In this document: positions 10,401-23,800 of the stretch, one piece after another
Layout: the number at the start of each line of letters is the position of its first letter
Numbering within the stretch: position 1 is the first letter of the stretch
NCBI GenBank assembly: GCA_037176905.1
Contig: JBBBWG010029799.1
Location: 1-51,688 of the forward strand
Length of the DNA: 51,688 bases
Source: Azolla pinnata
Lineage: Eukaryota; Streptophyta; Polypodiopsida; Salviniales; Salviniaceae
Reading direction: 5' to 3'
The notes under the pieces: model-generated
Databases searched by the model: none
What the model was told of the DNA's origin: nothing
The model's input: the letters and a program-made list of their open reading frames with translations, nothing else
Position numbers and translations under genes: made by a program

Positions 10401-13400
10401 TCATCTCTTAGACTTCTTTGATTTGGTCTTTTCATGCTCCTTTTTTCTCTTGGAACTTTTCTTTTCATCTGTTATATTCCTTCTGCTTCCATCAGATTTT
10501 ATACTTACAATTCCACTCTTTGGTATCTTTCCAACCTTTGTAATTTCACCATCAAAATCACCAGAAATGGCATACTGCTGAAGATCTTCAGGATTTAACA
10601 TGTCACTTAATTTCTGCTTCATTTCAGCCTGTGCAATAAAGGAACAACGGAATAAGCTGTTGTGGCTTTTATGTGAATCAAATGCATGTGTATGAATCGA
10701 CCTACCTTCACTTGCTTTGCTGCTTCATCTAAGTCTTCATCAACGGTCACTAGATGAGAATTCATTGTAAACTGTCAAGGAAACAATAATTGTTTATATC
10801 TGAGTGTGATGTAGAATACATAAGTACTCTCACAAGCTCAGGCATCACAATGTAGGTGCATCAACACTGAGTTTGCAGCCTCTTTAATGGAGTTATTGAC
10901 AGAGAGAAGAGAGATTTGATTATCATCTTTAACTAGACAGACATATGTATATAGAGGGAGAGAGGGCTTAACTACCTCCTTTAGTCGGGGAAGGGCAGAT
11001 TCAATTTTTTTAGCAGAAGCCTTGTGCAACTGTCCATGAAGTTTCCGCATAGCTTTATTAAACAACGCCAAAACTTGGTTTCGTGGAAGCTTTAACTGTG
11101 CCTACAATAGGTAATCAAAATGATTTAGATTTATTAGCATGAAACAAAGACCCACAATAATCACAGAATACATACACATCTCCCCTCACCTCCACATAGT
11201 TTATGTTTTGATGCTGAACACCCAAACATAGCAAAATTGCAGCTTGACCATAGGATAGAGTTGCAGGGATTCTCTCCATGAAGTACAGCCTTGAGATTGT
11301 GGGGACTAAATCAAGGACCTAAGGATGGCATCACAGAAGTTTGAATTCCGAATCTTAGAAAAACAACAAATATGCACAGTAGTCCCACACAGATTCTGTC
11401 CATAATGGACCTTATATAAAACCCCTTGCTAATGGGCATAGTAACAACTGCCTATGAAACCATAAATGATATATGTCCACCATTGTATATCACAAATAAC
11501 CTACCAGATGATAGTCAACCAAGGAGTTGGCATATGACTCCAGCCTCTTCATATCATATGGTGTTAACATTGCTGAGCTGCCTTCGAAGACACCATCTAT
11601 AGCTGCTCCCTCATGACCTTCTTGCTCAGAAAAACTAATTTTTGGATCTAGCACGCTGAAAAAGCCAAAATAAATTTTTTTAGTGAATGACATAAACACA
11701 ACACAATGTAGAGAAAGGAACCATGATACCTCAAAGCAAGAGCAGGAGCAAATGATCTAAAGCAGGAACCAAGAAGTGACATGAAACGCCGCTTGAAATC
11801 TATCAAATGCAAGTACTAATAACAATGAGTGAACGATTTAATATTTTAATATTATCACATAAAATATAACTAAGCCAATATTACCCTCATTAAATGGCTG
11901 AAGCCATTTACTTGGACCACGAGATTTCAACTCAACTTCATCATTTTCAAGGGCACGAAGGACAACACACGTGTGCTCTCCTGTTATTGCACTCTATGTA
12001 AACATGGTAGGATTAGGAAATAGTTATATATGCTAATATTCTGAATTAATCATTCTACAGAACTTACAGGTATTTGTCCAATATACAGAGGCCAAAAATT
12101 GTGTTTATGCCAGAAGTTATAGAGAGATTGTGTTATTCCAAACGATACCCCAAGATAGTGTATCTTTTCAGGGATGCGCTCATTCAGACCAACAAGAAGA
12201 GGTGGGAGGTCTGTTCGGGGTTTTATTACCTCCTCCAAAATCGACACCTAGATGGGTTTCGAAAGAAGTTATACTTAGAAACATTGACATACACTATTTT
12301 CTGTATTTTATACACATTATCAAATATTGACAAAAATGTGACTTTTATGTACACATCAACACTATTATAGATGCAAGAAAAATTGCTTTGACAACCTCTT
12401 TAGCTGCTTCGGACAATTTTTTCCGTTCCTTTTTAGCAGTAGGTAGTTCATCAACCTCTCCTAGGTCAGTTAGTTGGCCTTCATAATATCTATCAAAAAC
12501 AAAATAGTGAAATATATTGTTTGAGTTTAGGAGCAGATGATCTTGCAAGTTATGAAATAAAAAGTGAAATACCTTGCTATAAGGTCAACTGTAGCAGAAC
12601 CATAACCAGCCTGAAGAAATTTACAAACAATCAATCAAGCATGATGTAAGGCCAGAAAATAAAAATACAATTGGATAACTTTTCCTCTGCTTTTTTAGGA
12701 CTGGGGATTTAGCATTTATCTAGCTACCCTTGCTTCTTTCAGAGAGAATCAACTTTAAGTGAATCAAAATCTCACGTACTTATGCAAAATTGAATGTCTG
12801 AATGGTAGCAATTAACATCTGTTAAATGTTCACTAGCTTCAAATTTTATAACATATAACAATAATTTGATTCTGTACTGATAATCTAGATTCTATGTGCC
12901 CAAATAAACAGGATTGCCATCTTTATTCAGTGCGCAGAAAATTTATAGTTAAAAATTACCCATATGACAACTTTAAAATACTATTACCTTCGTCAAAACA
13001 GTACTTCATAATCCATGTGAACAAGCATAAGGGATGTCTTTAGGAACAGAACTTTATGTATGACAGTTTCAACGTGAAGGGATGTCTTAGATAAAGCCTA
13101 ACCTCTGAAGAAAGGGGGGCATGCATGTGCATGTATAATCAATAGCTCCTCCAGCAACAAGCAAGCAAATGATACTTGTTGCCTATGGTACGAGGATGGG
13201 AATGTAGTTCTATCAGTAAAACACTTGCTTTGCAAGTATGAAGTTGGCAGCTCAAGATGCTAGAATGGTTCTACGTGCCAGCCACAAAATACGATTATTG
13301 TCTTCAAGACAGAAGCAGATTATCAGAGCTGAAGAGTGCCATGTGTCGACATAAAAGCAAAAACTCCATAATTTACGTCCATCAGGATAAGGAATCAGTC

Positions 13401-16400
13401 TTAAGGGATGACAGATAACACTATTACTGTCTGTCCAAAGAAAAATTTTCATCTAGCCTACTGTGAAAAACACTTCTTGCAAAGGATGTGGAAGGCTCTC
13501 ATGAACCAGTCTACGTCCAAAATCAAACAAGACGTTCCCAACATTTGTAATGCATACAAAAACACCTTTAATGCATTATCCATGAATTGCCACTAGTTTT
13601 ATTTCAGATAGGAAGGCCGCCTTTCCCTATACATACCCTTACTAAATCAGGGTGTACAGCAATTCGTACTATTCTTGCCCCAGATAAGCTTGGAAACTCT
13701 GAATCCTGGAACTGTTCTGAGACCTTCCAAGGAATTTGATCACCAGAGGGGGATGTTCCCTCACTAAGACTTCTCAATGCCGACTCTTTTGAGATTTGTC
13801 CTTCTAAGCAGACCTGCGTCACAGATATTAATGGCATTTATTGAACAAATGGCAACAAGGAAACTCAAGACAACATGCATTTGTGAATTTCTCTACACAA
13901 AGAATATGTTATACCTGCACAACACACAAGATATCCGGCATAGCATTTTGAGATTCATCAACAGGGCCTTCAAAAACAAAACATATCATGAGGAAATGTC
14001 TCTTCTCCACACTATGAAAATGGAATCAATACCTAAAAGTACAAAAAGATGATGTGCTGGGGCATCTGACATCAGTTGCAAATCATTCGGAGTGTTCTTG
14101 TAATGTGATGCAACATAAAGGGCCATCATTCTCTGCAAAACGTAATATTTACATTATTATGACAGACTGTTTTGCCACATGTCACTGACACATCCATATA
14201 TGATAGAGTTTGTGTGTACACACCTGAAGGAACACTTCACTTGCTTTATGATAAGAAAACAAGGTGTCTCGATTAACATAATAAAGACGGCATTCACTTG
14301 GATGAGGCAACCTATTCAAGAGACAAACATAAAATAGCTGGGGTAAGGCCAATGTGCTAGAAACAACAATACAGTTTAACTTGTTGTAAGTGCATACCTG
14401 CCAGCAAGCTTGGGAATGTGATTAGCTGCATTCAAACACAGAAGTTCATTTAGCCAACCCTCCACAGGATCACCTAAAGCATATCTGATAGGCTCTCCCA
14501 GCTCCACTTCCCTGAATACTCTTCCTGGAACTCCAAAGACGTCATCATATACTTGGCAAAAGAAGCTGTCAGATATGAACATCATCTCCTAGAAAGTTAC
14601 GGGCCGCTGTGAAATTCTACACAGCTATTACCTGATACTGCCCCATTTTCTGCAGAACTTTTCTGCCCCTGTTCCCGCAGCTGCTGGATCAATTTCAAGG
14701 ACAAAGACCGCCCCGTACCCTCATAGCTGAAAATGAGAAATAACTTCATGATTCACAGCATAAGCCAACAGGCAGCCTTCAATTAACAGACAAGTTGTTG
14801 ACCTTATTACCCATTAACAGTAGAACAAAGAAAAACCAGGTAGGGTCCCAAGAGTGCCTTAACAATAGGTAGTGGTATTGCAGCTGCTTCATCTATCACA
14901 ACTAGTTCTGCTTGTGCAAGTTTTTCATGGTCTTGAGGTTGAATATACTGCAAAATAATTCACGTAACACGTCAAGAAGTTGAACCTTACTCTACTGCAA
15001 CAGGTTTGAATAAGCTCATATACAAGAGTAGAAGCAAATTAATTAGGAAACTGAATCTATCAAAATTCACATATCAACTCATTGTACATATAGCTATATA
15101 CACAAATATTCGCATATAAATTCATTGCGTACAATCAAAACACTTTCCCACTGCGTTTGGGAAAAAGACCTGAATAGTTTGCCTATGTTGGCGATAAATG
15201 TTTACACGAATGATGGCTTTGTTAAAATCCGGATTAGTACTCTCCACGAGATCATAATCCAAGTGTTCCTACACCCACCAACATTTAATTGTAGCAACAC
15301 ACTAAAAGATAGATTATTTATTTAAAAAAATAGCATGAAACATACCTTATATTCTAAAGCATCAAACCCCTTAAAAACAAACTGGAAGAGTGTTTTGAGA
15401 TTTTCAGGACTTGGAGCAGTGACAAAAACGTTCGAATATCTGGTAAATTTGGAAGATTTTTACTTAGTAAACAAGCTTGTTGACACCTTCATTTAAGGGT
15501 ATAATCAAGATTACAGTACTTTACATTGGCCATGGCTGGCCTTATTTAAGTGGCTCTGTTACTATGCCTACATAAATACATGTGCTTCGATTTTTCTACC
15601 AGCACTTTTTATTCATATGGCAGGGTGTCAGTGCGTTACTTTAAACTTCTTTTCAAGTTTTACAAACTTTGCAGTGGCCATGGTTCCTGGTAATCAACAA
15701 GATATACTTATTGGGCTTCCACACACATACATACGTGCTTCCATTTTTCTACCCACATTTTCTTATTTACACTGCAGGATGCCTTTTTTTTATACATCCT
15801 TCCATATATTCATGCAGACTATATGGAAATTCAATGTATTTACTTGCAAAAAAATATTGTTTCTTCACTATATTCATTTTTCTATTTTCCTGAAATTTCA
15901 AAAGAAGAAGAAAGCAATACAGTTGAATCTTTAAATTGCCAGTTTTACAATCTTATGTAATTATATTCATTGAATTCTCATTAATCATCATATATAGTTC
16001 TGAGAAAGAAAATAGTGAACAAGTTTTACAATGCCCACCCTAAAGCAATAGCACCCGCAATGGCAACTCCAAGAGCAGCTGATTTTCCACGTCCTCGAGC
16101 TGCAGTCAATGCTACTGTGCTTCTTAATGTTTTCTCAGAGATTGCATCTAAAAAGGTGATTACAGCTTTCGCCTAACACAAAATGGTTTTTGTTAATTTA
16201 CTATGGAGAGAAGTAACATGTACTGCTACTACCAATAAGATAAATTGCTTGACAAAGTCAACCCCTCAAAATGACTTCATAGAGAAATCATTGTTTGAAA
16301 CTTTTCAATAAACTGCCACCATGATAATGCAAAATTTCACTTTTAACTTTCTTTTTAACAGCTTTTGTGGAACGACCATATGAAGCGGTAGATAGGCTTT

Positions 16401-18379
16401 CTTAGTACCTGGTCAAGTGTTCTACATTTTCCAACCAAAGGTCCAACTGGTTGAGTTTCCCGCAAAGAATCTTTTAGCTCCTTCAGATCTCGTTCTGCCT
16501 CTGTGAGTTCACCCTGTGAAAATCACAAAAGCACAGAAAAAGTAATAAAGGCGATATTTTCTTTTACACAAATGTTAAGCAACTCCAACTACATACCTCA
16601 ATGTGTGGAACTGGAGTGATGGAGCGCATATGTGAAGAGATGGGTAAAATATTAAATTCATCGTCCATCACCACGCAAGATTTGCATGATGCAAGCGATA
16701 AGATAAACCGCTCGTTAAACCTTCCAGTAACATCACCATGTGCCTCTGTTCGAAATCTTGAGTGCACATCCTGCCAGAATATTGTTTTATTATGTTCAGC
16801 TGCTTGGACATGAAGATTTTTATTAACCCGACAAAATGATGAGATATAAAACAACCAATACACAACGACAAATCTACCATGGTCATTGTGTAAAGAGAAC
16901 TTAGTGATGACAGTGAACTGAGAAGCAAAAGTACAATGCCACCTCCTTCAACAGTCTCAATGGTACGTGCCAACAAGTTTGGTGTCAATGCCTCAAAGTC
17001 CTGTAACATGCGTTAACAGAACTCCAAAAATATGACAACATGATATCCTTGCAAATAGTACCACCTTTTCAGTAATACACGACAAAGATTACCTGTAGGA
17101 CACACATGCCAAAAGTGTTGCCAAGAATTTTCTCTGTTTCTGCATAATAACAGTACCTTATCTCGGTACTTGCAACAAAAACGGAGAAAGGGTCCTCGTT
17201 TACAGAATCCATCATTCCTCGCTGTATCATCTTTTTCACCTGTTTCATTCTCTTCTTTTTATGACTGGAACCATACAAAGAACACATGAAATTAACAAAA
17301 AATATCCAGCAATTTTAAAAAACAGATCAATAAAAATTATTATATTTATCTAGAATCTTATTTCTAAAAAATTTGTATGTATCTGCTTTTTTACTCAGAC
17401 CTATAGATATCAAACAGTTTAAAGAAAAATGCAATTACTCGGTTCTAGCGAGAGTATCCTGAACTCTTCCAGAAACACATCTGAGACCATTTTAAGAACT
17501 CTTCCATGATGATAATCCACAAAATGTATGAGATTGAGATTACAGTAGCCAAGGATGGTTGATGATAAAGCGAATCCATACTAGTAAAAACTATAACAGC
17601 TTCATAATTTCATGTCCAAATTATACTGTGTAAATACCATAAGTGTAGATACTCCAGTTTCAGGTTCAGAAACAATTCTAAGGTTCACTTCTCATGCATC
17701 ATTCTCGTATTAAGTTGCAATACGCAGATGAGTTCGCGCTGACTAACTATCCCCGTGAATGGATTTGATTTACCCTTCAGCAGTAATCCCATGTGGACTG
17801 AGGAGCAAACAATCATGAAACATAAATTGTACAAGAACAAATAAATTTACAGTGATTTCAATTACAGACTTGTAGGGCATCAAATTATAGAACACGCTAA
17901 GAATGCAGACATTTTGTTAAAAAGTAAAGAATCATTGCCAAAAATTGTGTTTTTCATAGCATTTCATTCATGAAAGGGGAACTTGACTGATTACTACGTA
18001 GATAACCAGATATATAATAAAGTTACCTGCTAAGAAAGAGTTCTTTTTTGTAGCACCATAGGACTGAGGGGTTGGCCTTCGCAACAGCTCTAGAGAGCAT
18101 TTGATGCAAGAAAACGACCTGCAAGAGCAAGAAAATGTGCAATGAAGCAAGCATATTTGCTTGATATGGATATACGAACATGATTCAAAAGCAAATATCG
18201 ATGGATGGAGCAAAATTACACAACACAGATATATAAATAAATAGGTAGGTAGGTTATTCCTGCACAAAGTATACCAGGTTTCGTCCTTTATCTCCGACGA
18301 CGACAAAGACGCAGCGGTGCTTGTGCTTGACGCCATTCTCGATGAGGGTGCGTACACGCTCGTCGACCTTCTTCTTCAT
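10401..18379 (-). CDS. NAT10: RNA cytidine acetyltransferase, NAT10/Kre33 family
   Basis: This enzyme makes N4-acetylcytidine in 18S rRNA and in some tRNAs (the latter with a THUMPD1/Tan1-type adaptor), using acetyl-CoA and ATP, and is needed for small-subunit biogenesis in the nucleolus. I joined 26 exons. Starts and ends include 18379-18275, 18118-18027, 17264-17093, 17000-16878, 16770-16597, 16513-16409, 16172-16039, 15439-15346, 15268-15170, 14947-14811, 13813-13637, 12247-12068 and a last exon 10628-10401. All phases close to give 1030 residues, close to human NAT10 (1025). The N-terminus MKKKVDERVRTLIENGV is typical. Walker A is GRGKSAALG (Lys about 287), helicase motif II is VVIDEAAAIPLP, the GNAT acetyl-CoA motif is VRIAVHPDLVRAGYGS (about 624-639), and the tail is Lys-rich. 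Intron 16 splits the acetyl-CoA loop. Confidence 0.96.
13198..13275 (+). other. tRNA-like fragment in NAT10 intron 16
   Basis: The stretch resembles a decayed tRNA-Ala(TGC)-like head: GGGAATGTAGTTC with an A-box-like TAGTTCTATCAG, then ACTTG-CTTTG-CAAGT as an anticodon-like hairpin. The T arm and acceptor stem do not pair, so it is not a functional tRNA. It could be a tRNA-derived SINE relic inserted antisense in the intron. Similarity by chance is also possible. Confidence 0.25.
15523..15790. repeat. Imperfect tandem duplication in NAT10 intron 7
   Basis: Two diverged copies of about 147 bp start near 15523 and 15671. Both contain a TGGCCATGG block followed by a GTGCTTC(G/C)ATTTTTCTACC block. 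They lie wholly inside the intron between exons 7 and 8. Confidence 0.55.
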
Positions 18380-18492
18380 AGAATCAGCGGCAGGCACGGC
18401 AGGAACAGGCAGACGCACCGGGACAAGAAGGAGTGCAGAGCAGACGTGCAACGAATGGTGACGACGATGGAGTCGTGGAGCTCGACCTCAAA

Positions 18493-18494
<2 letters not shown>

Positions 18495-18528
<34 letters not shown>

Positions 18529-18538
18529 CTAGGGTTTA
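18495..18538 (-). promoter_or_regulatory. CT tract and telobox upstream of NAT10
   Basis: A CT run of about 30 bp (18495-18524) and a telobox (TAGGGTTTA at 18530-18538, i.e. TAAACCCTA on the gene strand) lie about 115-160 bp upstream of the ATG at 18379. Teloboxes in this position are a known feature of plant ribosomal-protein and ribosome-biogenesis promoters, which suits this gene. Confidence 0.6.
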
Positions 18539-18602
18539 AGTTACAGAAATTCCCATTTCCAGTTTCGAACTCTTGACCTCCAAGAGAAGACTTCTATGTG
18601 AA

Positions 18603-19034
18603 TTACACATGATGATGGTGATGGTGGTGATGGTGGTGATGGTGATGGTGGTGATGGTGATGGTGGTGGTGGTCGTGGCTCTAAGGATGATGACGATAAT
18701 GAGGGTGGTGAACACATGATGGTAAGGATGATGGTGATAATGATGATGATGAGGGTGGTGAACATATGATGGTAAGGATGATGGTGATGGTGATGATGCT
18801 GACGCTGATGAGGGTGGTGAACGCATGATGGTAAGGATGATGGTGATGGTGATGATGCTGATGCTGATGAGGGTGGTGAACACATGATGGTAAGGATGAT
18901 GGTGATGGTGGTGAGATGATGATGATGAGGGTGGTGAACACATGATGGTAAGGATGACGGTGATGATGATGATGGTGAGGGTGGTGAACACATGATGGTA
19001 AGGATGATGGTGATGGTGATGGTGATGGTGATGG

Positions 19035-19078
<44 letters not shown>

Positions 19079-19640
19079 GTGAGGGTGGTGAACAAATGAT
19101 GGTGATGGTGGTGATGGTGATGATGATGATGATGATGAGGGTGGTGAACACATGATGGCAAGGATGATGATGATGATGATGATGATGAGGAGGAGGAGGA
19201 GGAGGAGGAGGAGGATGGTGAACACATGATGGTAAGGATGATGGTGATGGTGATTATGGTGATGTGAATGATGGTGAGGGTGGTGAACACATGATGGTAA
19301 GGATGATGGTGATGGTGATTATGGTGATGTGAATGATGGTGAGGGTGGTGAACACATGATGGTAAGGATGATGGTGATGGTGGTGATGATGATGATGGTG
19401 GTGATGATGATGATGGTGGTGAACACATGATGGTAAGGATGATGGTGATGGTGATAATGGTGATGGTCATGATGATAATGGACGCATGATGGTAAGGATG
19501 ATGGTGATAGTGATGAGGGTGGTGGACACATGATGGTAAGGATGGTGGTGATAATGATGATGGTGATGATGATGATGGTGATGATGATGATGATGATGAT
19601 GGACACATGATGGTAAAGATGGTGGTGATGGTGATGATGC
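18603..19640. repeat. 1-kb GATGGT-rich minisatellite
   Basis: The sequence is almost entirely GAT, GGT and GTG trinucleotides. It has higher-order structure: the block GGTGGTGAACACATGATGG recurs about fifteen times, for example with AACAC near 18711, 18879, 18937, 18987, 19147, 19221, 19286, 19351 and 19422. Unit lengths vary from about 50 to 104 bp. The block ends abruptly at about 19640. It lies 220 bp upstream of the NAT10 start codon. The long minus-strand His/Ser frames across it are artefacts. Confidence 0.92.
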
Positions 19641-20887
19641 GCTAATCACGCATATAATGGCATCCAAGTATGCCTTCACCTTGTTGAGAATCGAACTCCT
19701 GATTTGAACTTTGGGAATGCACACACGCTTTGCCCATCAGAAAACACACAAGTCCAAGTATTGACGAGAAATAGTTTGACCAAAATCTACTTCAGTTTGG
19801 CTGATAATTTGTGCTATGTAAATTTGGACTAACTAATGGAAGGATATTATTTTGGAAAAAAAATAAATTTGCATACGCTTATTCACCGTACCTACAGTAA
19901 TAGATGCCATGCACATGCATCTGCAATTGGAATCTTCGAGGATCTTCCTACATCGCATCTGGAATCTCCTCTGCAATGTTCCAAAAAATGCTTGCTTGGA
20001 GGCTAGATAACCTTTTGTAATAGATGATTAGGGCGAATGCGGGTTGATCATTGTCTCTATCCTGTAACCCTTCATTCGCTAATGTTGGGTAATATAAAAT
20101 ACCCACAATCGAATTCCACAACATCACGCATGCAACAATTCGACGATTCCCGTCTGTCCCCTCAAATCAACAAGATTCACCAGAAAATGGATGCACATGC
20201 TGAGAAAACTTCTGGTTTTGATGAACTCTCAGATGCTCTTCACATCATGCAATGGGAACACCAACGTTCATAGATGGAAAGATCATTCACATACCACATC
20301 TGTTAGACCCCAGAAGAAAGAGCTATCTTGAAAAACCATTCCACTATTTCTGAATGACATGTCAACTAGAGTTAGACTGCATCACATCATCAGAGGGACA
20401 TGAATCTAAACACCCAAAACATTTGGCTCTAGCATTGTTCTTATCTGCTGCAAATTACAATGATGATGATGCATGCAAGGTCAAAAGTGCACTCAAGATC
20501 GAACACACGGTGTTTGTTTCCAAGATGCTGCACAATTGATGCAACAGGAATTTGTACACGCAAATGGCAACCGAAAAAAACCAACCAGAATTTGTACACG
20601 CAATGACAACAACCAAAAAAACAAAAGTATACATCTTATTTTGTCTCTGCCGGATAGAGTCCAAAGTTAGCTAGTAAAACTAGTGACAAATTCGACATTG
20701 CTCTCGCAAGCCACAAACGCCGATAGCTTCCGATAGTATTACTAAATGTATGTATGAAGCGGAGGCTATATAAGAGCGTGCTAAAATAGAGGAGTGAATG
20801 AGAACTGACAACATTGTATCATACACAGCTGAAATATCACACAATTTTATGTAAAATAATATATATCAAACCGTGAAGACAAGATTT
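19641..20887. other. Intergenic region, nothing recognised
   Basis: About 1.25 kb between the minisatellite and the 3' end of the NUMOD3 gene. There is no supported coding region. A short duplicated phrase (AATTTGTACACGCAA near 20549 and 20588) and a small GATGATGAT run near 20460 are the only structures noticed. Confidence 0.5.
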
Positions 20888-23800
20888 TCATTCACCATTG
20901 TGGGTGTCAAGAGAGAGCCCTGTCTCCAATCCTGCGCTCTTGAATGACCATGCAGCCTCCGCTAGCAGCTTCTGGGCCTCTCTAAGGGGCACAAGTGCAT
21001 TCTTGTCAAAAACCGCTGCAGCCTCAAGAGCCTTTGTAGCTTTTTGCGCTTCAGCCATAAGGATCCTGTTTCGACAAGAAGTGACGATTTTTAAGGAGGC
21101 AGACAGTTGCTTGATCATCAAAGGTGCAGCATATCATTTAGTGTACACATTATATGCGCATGCAAATAATGCGAAAATTTTCACATAATTGGCAACATGT
21201 GCAAATAATGTCAAAATTTTCATGTGCAAATAATGTGAAACTTTTCGCATGATTGCCAACGTCTGCAAATATGCGAAACTTTTCACATAATTGGCAACAT
21301 GTGCAAATAATGTGAAAATTCACATAATTGGCAACATCCTTACTCAAGTAATGTCCACCAAAAAAGAACAAGCTTGCCGAGAGAAATAAAGACAAGAAGC
21401 ACATGATCGGTAATTACCTTGCTCTATCTGTCACCTCTTTCCTCTTGGCTTCCTCAAGTGCACGGGCCTCACGAATTTGCTTCAGCTTCTTCATCATCTC
21501 TGCACTCGAAGGGTTTTTGTATGTCGGTGGTTTTTTCGGTTGAACAATCTCGGCAAGCTCCCTAGAATGAACACCAGGTATACCCACTACACCCGTTTTA
21601 ACTGCCGCACTGATTCCCTTATTCTGAGGTGATATTTCCTTTCGCCGGATACTTCTTCTTTGTTGAGTAGGCTGGCCACTTTGCTTTGCCCAGTGTGCAT
21701 TTATTCCTGCTTGGACCATATTCCGGTATTCCTATATACACCAAGATGCAATTGTCAAACGATTTAATTGCTTTGTACCCACATATCATCAAAACATAGC
21801 TTGTACGCATAGATTGGACATACATGATTAGCCCACTTGTTCTTGATCGCATTTGATATCTTGATCCTGTGATCAATTGATAGACCGATACTCGACTCCT
21901 TCTTTTTTCTTTTCCTTCTATTCAAGCTCCAAGCCTGTTGCAGCTCTTTGAGGATGAGATTGTAACTGTTCCATTCATATGCCACATTTGAACCATCACC
22001 TCTTCTCGCCGCATCTGCGACACATTCTCTCCATTGCTCTATCATAGTGTCCTGGATTTGTTTGGTTTTCTTCCTTGCATCCCATACAAGAGAGAGGGAA
22101 CTGCTAATTTTGGACCTGGTTTCTGAGCTGCAATAAATTGACTAAGCTTTTACATCTGAAATTGAGCAGCATAGATCACTGATTCAAAACTATAAATCTT
22201 CGTATAGAGTCACCCCTTGAACAAATGTTCTTATGGGGCGTGAATCGATGTCCTTATTTTCAAAGGAAACCTACCACCTTGTGTAGTAGACACCTCCAAT
22301 TGCTCCCCAGTCGAAGTTCAAGCTGCTCTTTCAAATGCTCACCTCATTTACTTCCGAGTACATACTCAACCATCCCCAGGCATATGCAGTATGGAATACA
22401 CATAAACCTCGAACCACAGATAGCTCAGCTTGGGAAGTTATTATTTTGCAGACATATTTATCAAATCTAACTTAGGGTTTTTACCCTATATGGGAAGATG
22501 ACGAGGGATGTACAAGACGAAAAACTGCAGAGGCTGGTTAAAACAGCCTAGTGCTTACTTTAGCTACTAGTCACATAGAGGCATTCAAAAGGTAGTTCAA
22601 TATAGATGCAGCCCATCCAAACTAATATCAAATTCTCAGGTACCAGGCATTTAAACATCCCACCATGGATCACAGAAAGGTTCTGACTATTTCGTAAACT
22701 GCACCATTATAGCAATGAAGGGTTCCCAAACATGTCTTTTTAATGTTGTGTTCAAGAGAAATTTGCATTTTTGCAGAGTCCTTTGTATGGATCTCAGTAG
22801 GAGTAGTGACCCTTGCTACAAATACAGCGAGATTGGATGTTTAAAATAGCAAAGGAACTCATAGCACTCAGCTAGAATTCAATGATCAGACTTTGCATTT
22901 GTAAAGAACTATATAACTCTTCGCTAAGAGTATGACTGTGATACACACTCCCTTTCTCCTTCTGATCAGTATTCAATGTCATCAGGTATTGATACACCCT
23001 CGTGAACTGTAAACTCATGGTTACTCGTCGACATTCTGTGACTTGAGGATAATTCTAAGATTAGGTTTAAGTCTATGGATAATCAAAGGTATGTTGAAAT
23101 TGTACAAACAAGCAGTATGTTGGCCCATTCCTTTTCAGACCATCGCACATATATGTCATGGCTGCTGTAGAACATTCATGCTCCAACCATTTGATTCAAC
23201 ACAAGCTCTCATTTAGAAAAGTTTACACTAACTATGTATGAAATAAGTAGAATGGATTGTTAATTTAAGATAGACCAAGTCATGCACCGTGATGTGGTAA
23301 GCAATACAAATCTAGAAGGGAAGACCAATCTTTCACTCATTTCTGTACATATGAAAACAAAGAGCCTTTAAACTGAAATTATGAGTTGAACTAGTGTAAG
23401 AGAGACAAACCTCAATGATGAGCCATGGACACGTAGTTTTTCTCTGATCTGCAAAAATAAAGGTAAGCGCAGTACATGTTCAGCTTTTGACCAAAACGAA
23501 CTATGTGTTTCAATCAAAGGAGTAAATTTTACTTCTGGGTTCTTCATTGCTTCCATGGTCCTCTCTCTAATTCTCCTCCTCGTTTCTGGAACAGACATGG
23601 AAGAGTAAAACACGGCAACAATAACATTATACATGGGCTCTATAAACTTGCATAGAACCGCCAAACATGATCCCAGAGACCCAGAAAAAAGAAACATGAT
23701 TCACAGATTCTTAGGCCCACATAGCCCATTAGAAAATAACAATCCATTCAATACCTTCTGAGTGTTGCCTCCCCTTATTCCAAGGAGTTTTCCCTTTATT

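Noticed and set aside
13198..13275. Functional tRNA-Ala gene
   Set aside because: The acceptor and T arms do not pair and the B box is degenerate; at most a relic.
18536..19724. Long minus-strand frames rich in His, Ser and Pro (up to 355 codons)
   Set aside because: They are translations of the GATGGT minisatellite. Several overlapping frames are equally open and no conserved domain is present.
20037..20670. Small frames of 61-78 codons between the minisatellite and the NUMOD3 gene
   Set aside because: No domain, no splice support and overlapping frames on both strands.
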